Assembly (NCBI GenBank): GCA_963828825.1
Contig: CAWHGF010000002.1
Location: forward strand, 784,396-848,395
Length of the DNA: 64,000 nucleotides
Origin: Bog-473 sp963828825
GTDB taxonomy: Bacteria > Actinomycetota > Acidimicrobiia > Acidimicrobiales > RAAP-2
Direction: 5' to 3'
A program made the position numbers and the translations under genes. The notes beneath the pieces are model-generated. The model had not been told where the DNA came from and did not search any database. It was given only the letters and a program-made list of their open reading frames with translations. Positions 18,759 through 29,282 of the stretch are shown piece by piece; within the stretch, counting starts at the first letter, position 1, and every line of letters starts with the position of its first letter.

Positions 18759-19106
18759 TCAGGGCTTCCCAGCCGCCATCCAGCTCTTGACCCTGGCGTC
18801 ACTGATCCGTCGAGCAGTGGGCATGTTCGCCCAGGCCCGGAAGCGGGTCTTCTCACCGCTGCTCAGCTGCGAGTAGAGCGTCTCCTCTGCGGGCCGATTG
18901 CTCGGCCGGGGCGAGCGAGCCCGACCCCCGCCGCCGGTACCCCGACCCTTTTCGATGTAGGGCTTGAGCGCGTCACGAAGCTTGGTGGCGTTGACGGCGC
19001 TGAGATCCACCTCGTAGGACCTGCCATCGAGGGCAAACTGAATGGTCTCGTCGGCGTCCCCGCCGTCAATGTCATCGGTCAGCTTCACTATCACGGTCTT
19101 TGCCAT
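18759..19106 (-). CDS. lsr2: Lsr2-like nucleoid-associated protein
   Basis: Histone-like DNA-bridging protein, 115 residues, the usual size. The N-terminal dimerisation domain starts MAKTVIVKLTDDIDGG, a Gly/Arg-rich linker follows, and the C-terminal DNA-binding domain carries a WANMPTARRIS segment where Lsr2 has its AT-hook-like RGR region. Here the exact RGR triad is replaced, so the minor-groove motif may be divergent. Lsr2 silences AT-rich, often horizontally acquired genes in actinobacteria, and the window holds such segments (8.8-10.7 kb and 60.2-60.7 kb). In-frame upstream sequence is rejected because MAKT is the canonical start. Confidence 0.9.
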   Translation of the reverse strand: MAKTVIVKLTDDIDGGDADETIQFALDGRSYEVDLSAVNATKLRDALKPYIEKGRGTGGGGRARSPRPSNRPAEETLYSQLSSGEKTRFRAWANMPTARRISDARVKSWMAAGKP

Positions 19107-19425
19107 GAACAAATGGTGCCAGAGCCCTCGTCCGCCGACAAAGCCGCCCCCATCGGGGCAACCGGACACAAGGTCCAAATCGGGAACCTCTGCCCACTCG
19201 TCCACCAGGAACGAACACGGCCAGATGCCCGTCCGCACTGCCGGCTCATGCCAGCCAAAACACGTCACATCTCGAAGCGGTGCCGGTAGGGTTTGTTGGT
19301 CCCGGCGTGCCGGATTCGACCCCTTTTCCCCCTCCGTCGAATTCAGGGCGCGTCGGGGCCCTCAGGGCGACTCCTTCGAAGTGATGCTCCGCTTCGTCTT
19401 GCATTCCAGCAAGCAGAATGGTCAG

Positions 19426-19671
19426 GTGCCGCGTCGAAACAATGCACGGAATGCCCAGGGGCGTGAGACCGACGATGACCACCGGATCTCGGGACTGGGA
19501 TCGCACTGGCGCGCCGACGGTCTCCCGAAGACCGCGTACGCAAGCCAGGGCGACGCGCTGACGGCGGCGCTCGTGCGCAGACAGGAGTCAGGGGTGGAGC
19601 TGAACGTCTATCGCTGCGACGTGTGCTCGGCCTGGCATATGGGCAATCCACGGCGCGGCAAGTCTTCGTAA
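19426..19671 (+). CDS. Small hypothetical protein with C-x2-C...H motif
   Basis: About 81 residues. The pattern KTAYASQGDALTAALVRRQ followed by YRCDVCSAWHMG recalls short zinc-ribbon-like actinobacterial proteins in which a CxxC and a histidine bind metal near the end. The GTG at 19426 is proposed, and an ATG at 19384 would add 14 residues. Its stop TAA shares its last base with the ATG of the DinB-like gene (TAATG), so the two are very probably translated as a unit. Function unknown. Confidence 0.55.
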   Translation: MPRRNNARNAQGRETDDDHRISGLGSHWRADGLPKTAYASQGDALTAALVRRQESGVELNVYRCDVCSAWHMGNPRRGKSS

Positions 19672-20177
19672 TGGGTTCGGACCTGCATGTGCGGCCCCAG
19701 GCTGAGTGCCCGGAGTGCGGGTTCGATTGGAACGAGGCGGGCTACGAGGTGTTGGTCGGCCAGTGCGTCCACAACATCGCTGTTTTCGGCGGCGTGCTCT
19801 CACGAATCGACCCGGCGGTGGCCGTCGAACCGGGGCTCTGGTCCGCGAGCCGCTACGTGTGGCACACCGTCGACGTCCTGCGGTTCGGAACCGAGCGGTT
19901 GTGGACGATCAGCGCTGACCCCACGTTCGGCGTACCGACCTGGGATGAGAATGTGGTGGCGGAGGTTCGGTCATATGACCAGCTCTCGCCAATTGTGGGG
20001 CTCATTGCCCTGATTTCGGCGGCTGACGCGTGGCGCACCGCCGCGTTCGAGGCACCACACGACGTTTCGACACCGCACCCCGAGGCCGGTTCGATTTGCG
20101 CCTTTGACGTCGTGCAGCGCAACGCGCACGAGGTCCGCCATCACCTGTGGGACGTGCAGCGCGCAACCGTGGATTGA
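19671..20177 (+). CDS. DinB-like / maleylpyruvate-isomerase-like four-helix protein
   Basis: A 168-residue protein. After a short CPECGFDW opening it has the helical-bundle pattern of the DinB/YfiT/mycothiol-dependent isomerase superfamily. Candidate metal histidines are in HNIAVFGG, RYVWHTVD and RNAHEVRHHLWDVQR. These enzymes are typically metal-dependent thiol-S-transferases using mycothiol or bacillithiol. The N-terminal CxxC is unusual and may form a half zinc ribbon. It is coupled to the small C-x2-C protein by a one-base stop/start overlap. The substrate is unknown. Confidence 0.65.
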   Translation: MGSDLHVRPQAECPECGFDWNEAGYEVLVGQCVHNIAVFGGVLSRIDPAVAVEPGLWSASRYVWHTVDVLRFGTERLWTISADPTFGVPTWDENVVAEVRSYDQLSPIVGLIALISAADAWRTAAFEAPHDVSTPHPEAGSICAFDVVQRNAHEVRHHLWDVQRATVD

Positions 20178-20731
20178 GGCATCTCATCCCGGTCCCTCGT
20201 CGGACACCGGGCAAAAGTTGCCGAGTTCACCAATCGAATCGAGGGTCAGCCGCTATTGGTTGTTCTCGAAAAGAGGAACCAGGTAGTTGCTGTCATAGAC
20301 ACCTCTACCCGATGTACATGCTCACCGTGCCGTGACAATGCGTGGCGAAAGACAACCACAAGAACAGACAACACAAGAACAATTGTCCCGGCCTCGCATC
20401 TCGAGAGGTTCGGACTAGCGCTCGAGTGACCGACAACTGACTACGGCTCATCAAAAAGGCTCCAACCGACGTTTCAATATCGCGACGTAGGGAGTAATGT
20501 TTTTGCAGGTGGATGAGGCGGCGGCGGTCCGCTCATTGGAGTGATCTTGGCGACTTGGCGAACATTGCGGAATCGAGGTACTGCACGCGCTGCCTGTGGC
20601 GGCGCGCGCTCTCGACTTCGTCGCGATTCTGTTCCGTTTGCCTCGGCCACGACAGCCTTTCCGGACCGCCGGATCTTTGACATGACAGATGGACGAAGGT
20701 GCTCACTCTCGCCGAGCGGGACACGACGCGC
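20178..20731. other. Intergenic region upstream of the pilus locus
   Basis: About 550 bases, AT-richer than the surroundings, with no credible gene. It holds an A/C-rich stretch around 20340-20385 and a TTGACA hexamer at 20677-20682 without a convincing -10 at the right distance. It must contain the promoter of the pilW-pilV-pilX-like operon, but I cannot place it. Confidence 0.4.
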
Positions 20732-22291
20732 ATGAGCAGTGGCGGACGTTCCATGCACCCGCTCGTCGTGGCACGGCGGGCCACTCGCCGGCGCCTCGAA
20801 GGAAAAGACGAGACCGGCTTCACGCTTATTGAACTGCTCGTCGTCATCGTCATTCTGCCAATTGTCGTCGGCGGAATCTCCGTGGCGCTGCTCTCTATAT
20901 TTGGACTTCAGAACCAGACGAACGGTCGCATCGGGGACTCCAACGACGAGCTCGTCAGCTCGTCAATATTCAACAGGGACGTACAGAGCGCCCAGGAGGT
21001 CGAGACGACGACCACTCCTGCCTGCGGATCGACGGGACAGCAGCTCCTCGGCCTGCAATCGGACCAGAACGCGACGACCACGACGTACGAGACCGTCGTC
21101 TCCTACGTGACGGCCGCGACCGGCACCACGACCTCCTTGATCCGGAACGTCTGCACTTCTGGAGCGTCGGCCACTCCCACGAGCACGCGCACGATCGCGC
21201 ACGACGTCGGCAGCCCAACCGTCGCCCTCAACCCGACTGGATTCAGCTACAAGACAAACCAGGGCTGGACGACGACACAAGGTCTCTTCGGGATCACCCT
21301 CAACGTCGTCGCCCCAGGGAGCGGGTACTCCTACGCTCTCAGCGGACTTCCGAGTGCGGGCGCGTCGACCGGTTCCGCAACACAGATCGCGCCGAACGGG
21401 AACCTCGCGGGGTGCAACCTCGCCAACCCGGGAACGGGCACGTATGCCAGTGTCCTCTGTTTCGCCGACTTCACGAGCTATCTGACGACCTTCACCAACC
21501 CGTCCGCCACCTGTACACCGATGAAGTTCGCGATCGCCGGCTCCTCGGACGTCTTGCAGTTCTGCCTGAGCGTAAGCCCCACAGGTCCTTCAAACGTCAC
21601 GGTTGAGCCCCAGGGCATTCCCACATACGACAACGTCAGCCAGGGAGGTAACAGCGAGCCGTATCTGGGCATCAACGGCTTCTACCAAGGCATTCTGGGT
21701 GAACCGGCGATATCCCAAAGGCCTCAGCCGTACGACGGGTGTAGCCCCTGCACGTTCAACGGCGGGAGCGCTGCCTTGACGACGCTCACGTTCAGTGGCA
21801 TCGAGGTGACGAACGCGAACAACGAGCCGGCGACAGGTTGGCAGCTCGTGACCGGAGACGCCGAGTCGACCGACACCAACGAGTGGAACGTGTACACAAA
21901 CACCACCTCACCGACCCCGGTTGATTGGACCATTCTCCCCAACAGCAACACGTCCCTCTACGGCAACACGTGTTACGACACCGCCGACCCAGGTAACAGC
22001 GGGCTCTTCGCTTACTCGGGTGCGATTCCGCCGACGGACACCACGGTCGGAAGTCCTTCGAGCGGGCTGTCGTCACACGAGACTGGACTGACGGTCACCG
22101 CGAGCCCGCCCTACACGCCGTACCGAACGAATGTCACGTCCGTCGGGTGCGAAGCGAATGGGCAGTTGGACAAGACCGGCACCTTGATGTTGGCCGCGCC
22201 AGAGCCGTCCGGTTCCTCGGCCCCGCAAAGCATGTCCATTACGATGCAGGGCGGCGGCTACCAGGCAATCTTCGTTGGGGTGCTGCTATGA
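20732..22291 (+). CDS. PilW-like minor prepilin
   Basis: About 519 residues with a type IV prepilin leader: basic residues 15-21, cleavage site G29/F30 and Glu at +5 (GFTLIELLVVIVIL), followed by the hydrophobic N-terminal helix. The rest is a large Thr/Ser/Gly-rich extracellular part with several cysteine pairs (CTPMK, CSPC, GNTCYD). Such large minor pilins prime pilus assembly and sit near the tip. The ATG at 20732 is chosen; a GTG at 20699 is in frame but adds no leader feature. Its stop overlaps the ATG of the giant prepilin by four bases (ATGA). Confidence 0.8.
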   Translation: MSSGGRSMHPLVVARRATRRRLEGKDETGFTLIELLVVIVILPIVVGGISVALLSIFGLQNQTNGRIGDSNDELVSSSIFNRDVQSAQEVETTTTPACGSTGQQLLGLQSDQNATTTTYETVVSYVTAATGTTTSLIRNVCTSGASATPTSTRTIAHDVGSPTVALNPTGFSYKTNQGWTTTQGLFGITLNVVAPGSGYSYALSGLPSAGASTGSATQIAPNGNLAGCNLANPGTGTYASVLCFADFTSYLTTFTNPSATCTPMKFAIAGSSDVLQFCLSVSPTGPSNVTVEPQGIPTYDNVSQGGNSEPYLGINGFYQGILGEPAISQRPQPYDGCSPCTFNGGSAALTTLTFSGIEVTNANNEPATGWQLVTGDAESTDTNEWNVYTNTTSPTPVDWTILPNSNTSLYGNTCYDTADPGNSGLFAYSGAIPPTDTTVGSPSSGLSSHETGLTVTASPPYTPYRTNVTSVGCEANGQLDKTGTLMLAAPEPSGSSAPQSMSITMQGGGYQAIFVGVLL

Positions 22292-25200
22292 GGAGACCCC
22301 CACTGGGCCGCACTCTCGAGCGGTGGCGCGCCAGCCGCCACGCTTCGACACGGCAGTCCTCCGAACGGGGTGACACCCTCGTCGAGGTTCTTCTCGCGCT
22401 CGTCGTCCTCAGCATTGCTGGCCTTGCGCTCATCGGAGGATTCGCCACCGCGATCACCTTGTCGGCCCAACACCGACACCTGGCCTCGCTCGATTCCTCC
22501 GACCGGATCGCCACGAACACTGCAATCGCGGACGTCGAACAGGAAGCACAAACCTACGCGAATCAGCCGAATGACCCGTTCACCTGCCCCGACCCGTTCA
22601 CGCCGACTTTCCCCAATCTGACGGGCCAATTCCAGGTGACCGCACCCTCGCCCCTCTACTGGAACGGAACCTCGTGGCAGTCCGGCTGTATTGCCCACGC
22701 CGCCCAGCAATACACACTGACGATCTCCTCCGTATCGAACAATTTCACCACGGTGGAGACGACCGTGATCTCCGATCCGGCCGCTCCCCTGCCGAACAAT
22801 GGCAACGGTGTCGGTGTCGCGTACCAACTCGAGTGGGTGCAGCCAACGGCGGGCGGTACCGGTACGGCCTACGCACCGGTGTCTCCACAGCCTGAGGTCG
22901 CCGTCGAGGACAGCTCCGGGAACATCGTGACCAGTGACTTCTCCTCGGTGACGTTGTCGATCGTCTCGGGACCGGCCGGCGGCACCATCTCGAACACGTG
23001 CTCCGGGGCCGAGTCTTACGGAATCGTCCAATTCTCCGACTGCAGTATGAGCACCGCTGGGTCGTACCAAATCAAGGCGGTGGACTCGAATCCCAGTGTG
23101 TTGCCGACCTCAGCCGCCACCTACAGTGTGACTCCCGCGACGGCGGCAAAGATCGCGTTCATCTCGACCGCTGTGTCGGGCACGGCATCCAACAGCGCCA
23201 CCCTGGGGCCGATCACCGTCCAGGAGCAGGACGCGTTCGGCAACCCCGTCCCGACAACGGCTCCGGTCACGGTCACCCTCAGCTCGAATTCGTCCGGCAC
23301 GAACAAGTTCGCCGCGACCTCGGGTGGACCGGCCATCACGTCTGTCACCATCCCCGCCGGTTCCTCAAGCGCCCCCAGCTTCTACTACGGCGACGAGAAG
23401 GCGGGCACGCCGACCATCACCGCGGCGGCGACCGGACTGGTCTCGGGAACGCAATCCGAGACCATCGCGCCAACGACGGCCTCCCAACTCGCGATAACGA
23501 GCAGCCCGTTCAGCGCGGCTACCAACAGCAAGGCGACGACACCGTTCACAGTGACCCTCGAGGACACCTACGGCAACGCGACCACCAAGGCCAGCGCCAC
23601 CACGGTCAACCTGACCTCCAACTCGACCGGCACCCACGAGTTCGCCACCACCTCGGGTGGCACGGCCGTGACCAGCGTCAGCCTGCCGGCCAACACCTCA
23701 TCGGTCACCGCCTACTACGGCGACTCGAAGGTCGGGACGCCGACTATCACGGCGGCCGCGACGGGGCTGACCTCTGGTAGCCAGCAAGAGACCATCACCA
23801 CTGGTCCCACCAAGCTGGTCCTGACAGGTCCGGTCTCCGGTACCGCCTCGGGGACGGCGGCATTGGGCCCGTTCACGGTGACCGAAGAAACCGCCGCCGG
23901 CGCTCCGACCACTGTGGGCGAAACCGTCACCCTGAGCTCGACCTCCACAGGCACATACATCTTCAACACCACACAAGGGGCCACCCGCCCACCGGTGCGA
24001 CGACCGTGACGATCCCGAACGGCCAGTCCTCGGCGATTTTCTACTACGGCGACACGAAGGTCGGGACGCCCACCATCACGGCGGCGGCGACGGGGCTGAC
24101 ATCGGCCACCCAGCAAGAAACCATCACACCTGGTGCGGCCGCACGGCTGGTCTTCACCTCGAGCCCCGTATCTGGTGGCGCGTCGACCAGCGCCAAGTTG
24201 GGACCGATCACCGTGCAAGAACAGGACGCCTACGGCAACGTCACCACCACGGCGCTCACAGTCAACTTGACGTCGAGCTCGGCCGGCACCCACGCTTTCG
24301 CTGCCACCTCGGGTGGAACGGCGGCCATCACCTCGATCAACATCGCGGCGGGGAGCTCGAGCGCGACCTTCTACTACGGCGACTCCGTGGCGGGGACGCC
24401 CACGGTGACGGCGGCGGCGGCGGGGCTGACGTCCGGGACCCAACAAGAGACCATTACGGCGGGCACCGGGACCCAGCTGGCCATCACCTCGGCCGCGTTC
24501 ACGGGCACGGCGAACGCCTCGGCGACCAACGCCTTCACCGTGACTCTCGAGGACACCTACGGCAACGCGACGACCAAGGCGGGCGCGACCACGGTCAACC
24601 TGACCTCGAACTCGACGGGCACCCACCAGTTCGCCGCCACCTCGGCCGGCACGGCCGTGACCAGCGTCACCCTGCCGGCCAACACCGCCTCGGTCAGCGC
24701 CTACTACGGCGACGAGAAGCCCGGGACGCCGACCATCACGGCAGCGGCGACCGGTCTGAACTCGGCCACCCAGCAGGAGACCATCACGGCAGGGGCCCCG
24801 TCCAAGCTGGTCTTCACGACCAGTCCCGTGTCGGGTGCTGCGTCGAACAGCGCCACGTTGGGACCGATCACGGTCCAACAGGAAGACGCCTACGGCAACG
24901 TCGCCACATCGGGCAGCCCCAGCACGGTCAACCTCAATTCGACGTCTGCCGGTGCGAGCTTCGCGACCACTTCGGGGGGGCGGCGATCACGGCGGTCACT
25001 ATTCCTGGTGGCTACTCGACTGCCACCTTCTACTACGGCGACACCAAGGCGGGCACCCCGACGATCACCGCAGCGGCGAGCGGTATGACCTCGGCCACCC
25101 AGCAGGAGACCATCTCTGCGTTGGCCGGGACGAAACTGGGCGTCAGCACCTTTAGCGGCACTGCGAGCGCCTCGGCGACCAACGCCTTCACCGTGACGCT

Positions 25201-28200
25201 CGAGGACGTCTACGGCAACGCGACCACCAACGCCAGCGCGACCACGGTGAACTTGACCTCGAACTCGACGGGCATCCACGAGTTCGCTGCCACCTCGGGC
25301 GGGGCGGCCGTGACCAGCGTCACCCTGCCGGCCAACACCGCCGCGGTCACCGCCTACTACGGCGACGAGACGGCCGGGACGCCCACCATTACGGCCACGA
25401 ACGGCACGATCTCCGGCACGGCGACCGTGACGATCACCGCCAAGACGACCGGTGACACCCTCAGCCTCGTCTCGGGCAGCGGGCAGAGCGCGACCGTGGG
25501 TACGGCCTTCACCAACACGCTAGTGGTCAAGGACGTCGACCAGTACGGCAACTCGGTCCCGGGCGTGACGGTGACCTTCACGCCCCCGACCACTGGCGCC
25601 TCGGGCACCTTCACCACCTCGGCCACGGCGGTGACCGGGTCCAACGGCCAAGCCACCTCGAACACCTACACGGCCAACACGACCGCCGGCGGCCCCTACA
25701 ACGTGGTGGCCTCGGCTCCCGGTGCCACCCCCACGATCAACTTCTCGATGACCAACCTCGTCGGGGCGGCCCACACGGTCACGGCGACCTCGGGCACCAG
25801 CCAGAGCGCGACGGTGGGGACGGCCTTCACCAACAAGCTGGTGGCCACGGTCACCGACCAGTACGGCAACCCGGTCTCGGGCGTGACGGTGACCTTCACT
25901 CCCCCGACGACTGGCGCCTCGGGCACCTTCACCACCTCGGCCACGGCTGTGACCGGCTCCAATGGCCAAGCCACCTCGAACACCTACACGGCCAACACGA
26001 CCGCCGGCGGGCCCTACAACGTGGCGGCCTCGGCCACCGGCGCCAGCTCGGCTTCGTTCCCCGAGACCAACCTCGCCGGGGCGGCCCACACGGTCACGGC
26101 GACCTCGGGCAGCGGACCAGAGCGCGACCGTCAGCACGGCCTTCACCAACCCGCTGGTGGCCACGGTCACCGACCAGTACGGCAACCCCGTCTCGGGCGT
26201 GACGGTCACCTTCACGCCCCCGGCCAGCGGCGCCTCGGGCACCTTCACCACCTCGGCCACCGCGGTGACCAACGCCAGCGGTGTGGCGACCTCGAGCACC
26301 TACACGGCCAACACGACCGCCGGGACCTACAACGTGGTGGCCTCGGCCACCGGCGCCACCTCGGTGAACTTCTCCGAGACCAACACCGCTAAGACGACCG
26401 GTGACACCCTCAGCCTCGTCTCGGGGGGCGGACCAGAGCGCGACGGTGGGTACGGCCTTCACCAACCCGCTGGTGGTCAAGGACGTCGACCAGTACGGCA
26501 ACCCGGTCCCGGGCGTGACGGTGACCTTCACGCCGCCGACGACTGGCGCCTCGGGCACCTTCACCACCTCGGCCACGGCTGTGACCGGGTCCAACGGCCA
26601 AGCCACCTCGAACACCTACACGGCCAACACGACCGCCGGGGACCTACAACGTGGTGGCCTCGGCCACCGGCGCCACCACGGTGAACTTCTCTGAGACCAA
26701 CACCGCCGGGACGCCCAGACCGTCACGGCGACCTCGGGCACCGGCCAGAGCGCGACGGTGGGAACGGCCTTCACCAACAAGCTCGTGGCCACGGTCACCG
26801 ACCAGTACGGCAACCCGGTCTCGGGCGTGACGGTCACCTTCACGCCGCCGGCCAGCGGGGCCTCGGGCACCTTCACCACCTCGGCCACCGCGGTGACCAA
26901 CGCCAGCGGTGTGGCGACCTCGAGCACCTACACGGCCAACACGACCGCCGGGACCTACAACGTGGTGGCCTCGGCCACCGGCGCCACCTCGGTGAACTTC
27001 TCCGAGACCAACACCGCTAAGACGACCGGTGACACCCTCAGCCTCGTCTCGGGGGGCGGCCAGAGCGCGACGGTGGGTACGGCCTTCACCAACCCGCTGG
27101 TGGTCAAGGACGTCGACCAGTACGGCAACCCGGTCCCGGGCGTGACGGTGACCTTCACGCCCCCGACCACTGGCGCCTCGGGCACCTTCACCACCTCGGC
27201 CACGGCGGTGACCGGTCCAACGGCCAAGCCACCTCGAACACCTACACGGCCAACACGACCGCCGGCGGCCCCTACAACGTGGTGGCCTCGGCCCCCGGTG
27301 CCACCCCCACGATCAACTTCCCGATGACCAACACTCGCCGGGACGGCCCACACGGTCACGGCGACCTCGGGCACCAGCCAGAGCGCGACGGTGGGGACGG
27401 CCTTCACCAACCCGCTGGTCGCCACGGTCACCGACCAGTACGGCAACCCGATCTCGGGCGTGACGGTGACCTTCACTCCCCCGACGACTGGCGCCTCGGG
27501 CACCTTCACCACCTCGGCCACGGCGGTGACCGGGTCCAACGGCCAAGCCACCTCGAACACCTACACGGCCAACACGACCGCCGGCGGCCCCTACAACGTG
27601 GTGGCCTCGGCCACCGGCGCCACCTCGGTGAACTTCTCCGAGACCAACACCGCCAAGACGACCGGTGACACCCTCAGCCTCGTCTCGGGCAGCGGGCCAG
27701 AGCGCGACGGTGGGTACGGCCTTCACCAACGCGCTGGTGGTCAAGGACGTCGACCAGTACGGCAACTCGGTCCCGGGCGTGACGGTGACCTTCACGCCCC
27801 CGACCACTGGCGCCTCGGGCACCTTCACCACCTCGGCCACGGCGGTGACCGGGTCCAACGGCCAAGCCACCTCGAACACCTACACGGCCAACACGACCGC
27901 CGGCGGCCCCTACAACGTGGTGGCCTCGGCTCCCGGTGCCACCCCCACGATCAACTTCTCGATGACCAACCTCGTCGGGGCGGCCCACACGGTCACGGCG
28001 ACCTCGGGCACCAGCCAGAGCGCGACGGTGGGGACGGCCTTCACCAACAAGCTGGTGGCCACGGTCACCGACCAGTACGGCAACCCGGTCTCGGGCGTGA
28101 CGGTGACCTTCACTCCCCCGACGACTGGCGCCTCGGGCACCTTCACCACCTCGGCCACGGCTGTGACCGGCTCCAATGGCCAAGCCACCTCGAACACCTA

Positions 28201-29282
28201 CACGGCCAACACGACCGCCGGCGGGCCCTACAACGTGGCGGCCTCGGCCACCGGCGCCAGCTCGGCTTCGTTCCCCGAGACCAACCTCGCCGGGGCGGCC
28301 CACACGGTCACGGCGACCTCGGGCAGCGGCACAGAGCGCGACCGTCAGCACGGCCTTCACCAACCCGCTGGTGGCCACGGTCACCGACCAGTACGGCAAC
28401 CCCGTCTCGGGCGTGACGGTCACCTTCACGCCCCCGGCCAGCGGCGCCTCGGGCACCTTCACCACCTCGGCCACCGCGGTGACCAACGCCAGCGGTGTGG
28501 CGACCTCGAGCACCTACACGGCCAACACGACCGCCGGGACCTACAACGTGGTGGCCTCGGCCACCGGCGCCACCTCGGTGAACTTCTCCGAGACCAACCG
28601 GGTGCCCCTGACCGCCTCGAGCGTCGCCTCGGGGACGGGGACCACCTCCGTCACGAGCAGCACGTTCGCCCAAACCAGCGGCAATACCTACCTGATCACA
28701 GCGTACGAGTCCTCCTCGGGCAATGGAACGCCGACAACACCGACGCCAACGGTCACCGGCGGCGGAACACCGACCGCGATCGTGACGAACAACTTCGGTG
28801 GCACCACGTCTCCCAACTGCAATGCCAACCGCTGCTACGAGTGGGCCTGGTGGTACAACGCCAGCACCACGAATGCCTCCGCCACCGTTGCTCTGACCTT
28901 CAACAACACCCCGCAGGCCAGCGTGGTGGACGTAGTCGCCCTCAGCGGGAACAGCACGACCACGCCGATCGTGACCACGAGCACGACCACGGCATCGAGC
29001 ACGAGCTCGACCACGATCACCGGGGACACCGCGAATGCCCCGGCGAGCGGTGACATCACCCTGCAGCTCTTGGCCAGCGATAACGAGATCGGCGCGAGCG
29101 CCGTCACCTGGAGCCCTGCCAGCACGAACCTGTACTTCCACAATGCAGCGACCAATACGGGTGGCGCCTCGCTGCAGGTGAACTCGGCCAGCCCCGGCCA
29201 GCAGAACGAGTCAGCCAGCGCGTCCGGCTTCGGCAGTAGCCAGGACTGGGGCACCATCGCACTCGAGATCGGACACGCGTGA
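22288..29282 (+). CDS. Giant prepilin-type repeat protein, putative pilus adhesin (about ten frame breaks)
   Basis: When the breaks are bridged this is one gene of about 2,330 codons. It begins with a type IV prepilin leader: G28/D29 cleavage site, Glu at +5 (GDTLVEVLLALVVLSIAG). After a PilV-like globular part (to about residue 285) come seven repeats of type A (23140-25440), ten Big_1/invasin-like repeats of type B (25441-28599), then a unique C-terminal domain of about 225 residues rich in Thr and Ser. Frame breaks lie near 23975, 24972, 26113, 26432, 26640, 26708, 27212, 27335, 27692 and 28330; each restores the same repeat consensus in a neighbouring frame, so the coding content is intact. 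The protein is probably surface-exposed through the pilus. It is coupled at both ends to PilW- and PilX-like genes. Confidence 0.75.
23140..25440 (+). repeat. Seven type A Ig-like repeats (about 330 bp each)
   Basis: Each unit of about 110 residues ends in a YYGD motif followed by GTPTITAAATGL and QQETI. YYGD codons fall near 23388, 23715, 24045, 24370, 24705, 25030 and 25358. Two subtypes alternate: one with SNSATLGPITVQEQDAYGN ending in FYYGD, one with TNAFTVTLEDTYGNATTKA ending in AYYGD. The alternation implies that the ancestral duplication unit was a pair of domains. Confidence 0.85.
25441..28599 (+). repeat. Ten type B Big_1-like repeats (about 315 bp each)
   Basis: Units of about 105 residues share GTAFTN, DQYGNPVSGVTVTFTPP, GASGTFTTSATAV and a closing ETN. 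GTAFTN codons fall near 25500, 25815, 26138, 26450, 26760, 27075, 27395, 27715, 28030 and 28350. The pattern is that of Big_1 (intimin/invasin) domains. Units 1-3 (25442-26384) and units 8-10 (27655-28598) are almost identical at the DNA level, and part of units 3-4 is repeated again about 626 bases downstream. Confidence 0.88.

Noticed and set aside
20677..20705. TTGACA-based promoter for the pilW-like gene
   Set aside because: The hexamer is good, but the sequence 17 bases later (TGCTCA) is a poor -10.
23140..28600. Regularly spaced repeats that might be taken for a CRISPR array or satellite DNA
   Set aside because: Units are over 300 bp, all coding, with conserved Ig-like peptide motifs and no short unique spacers.
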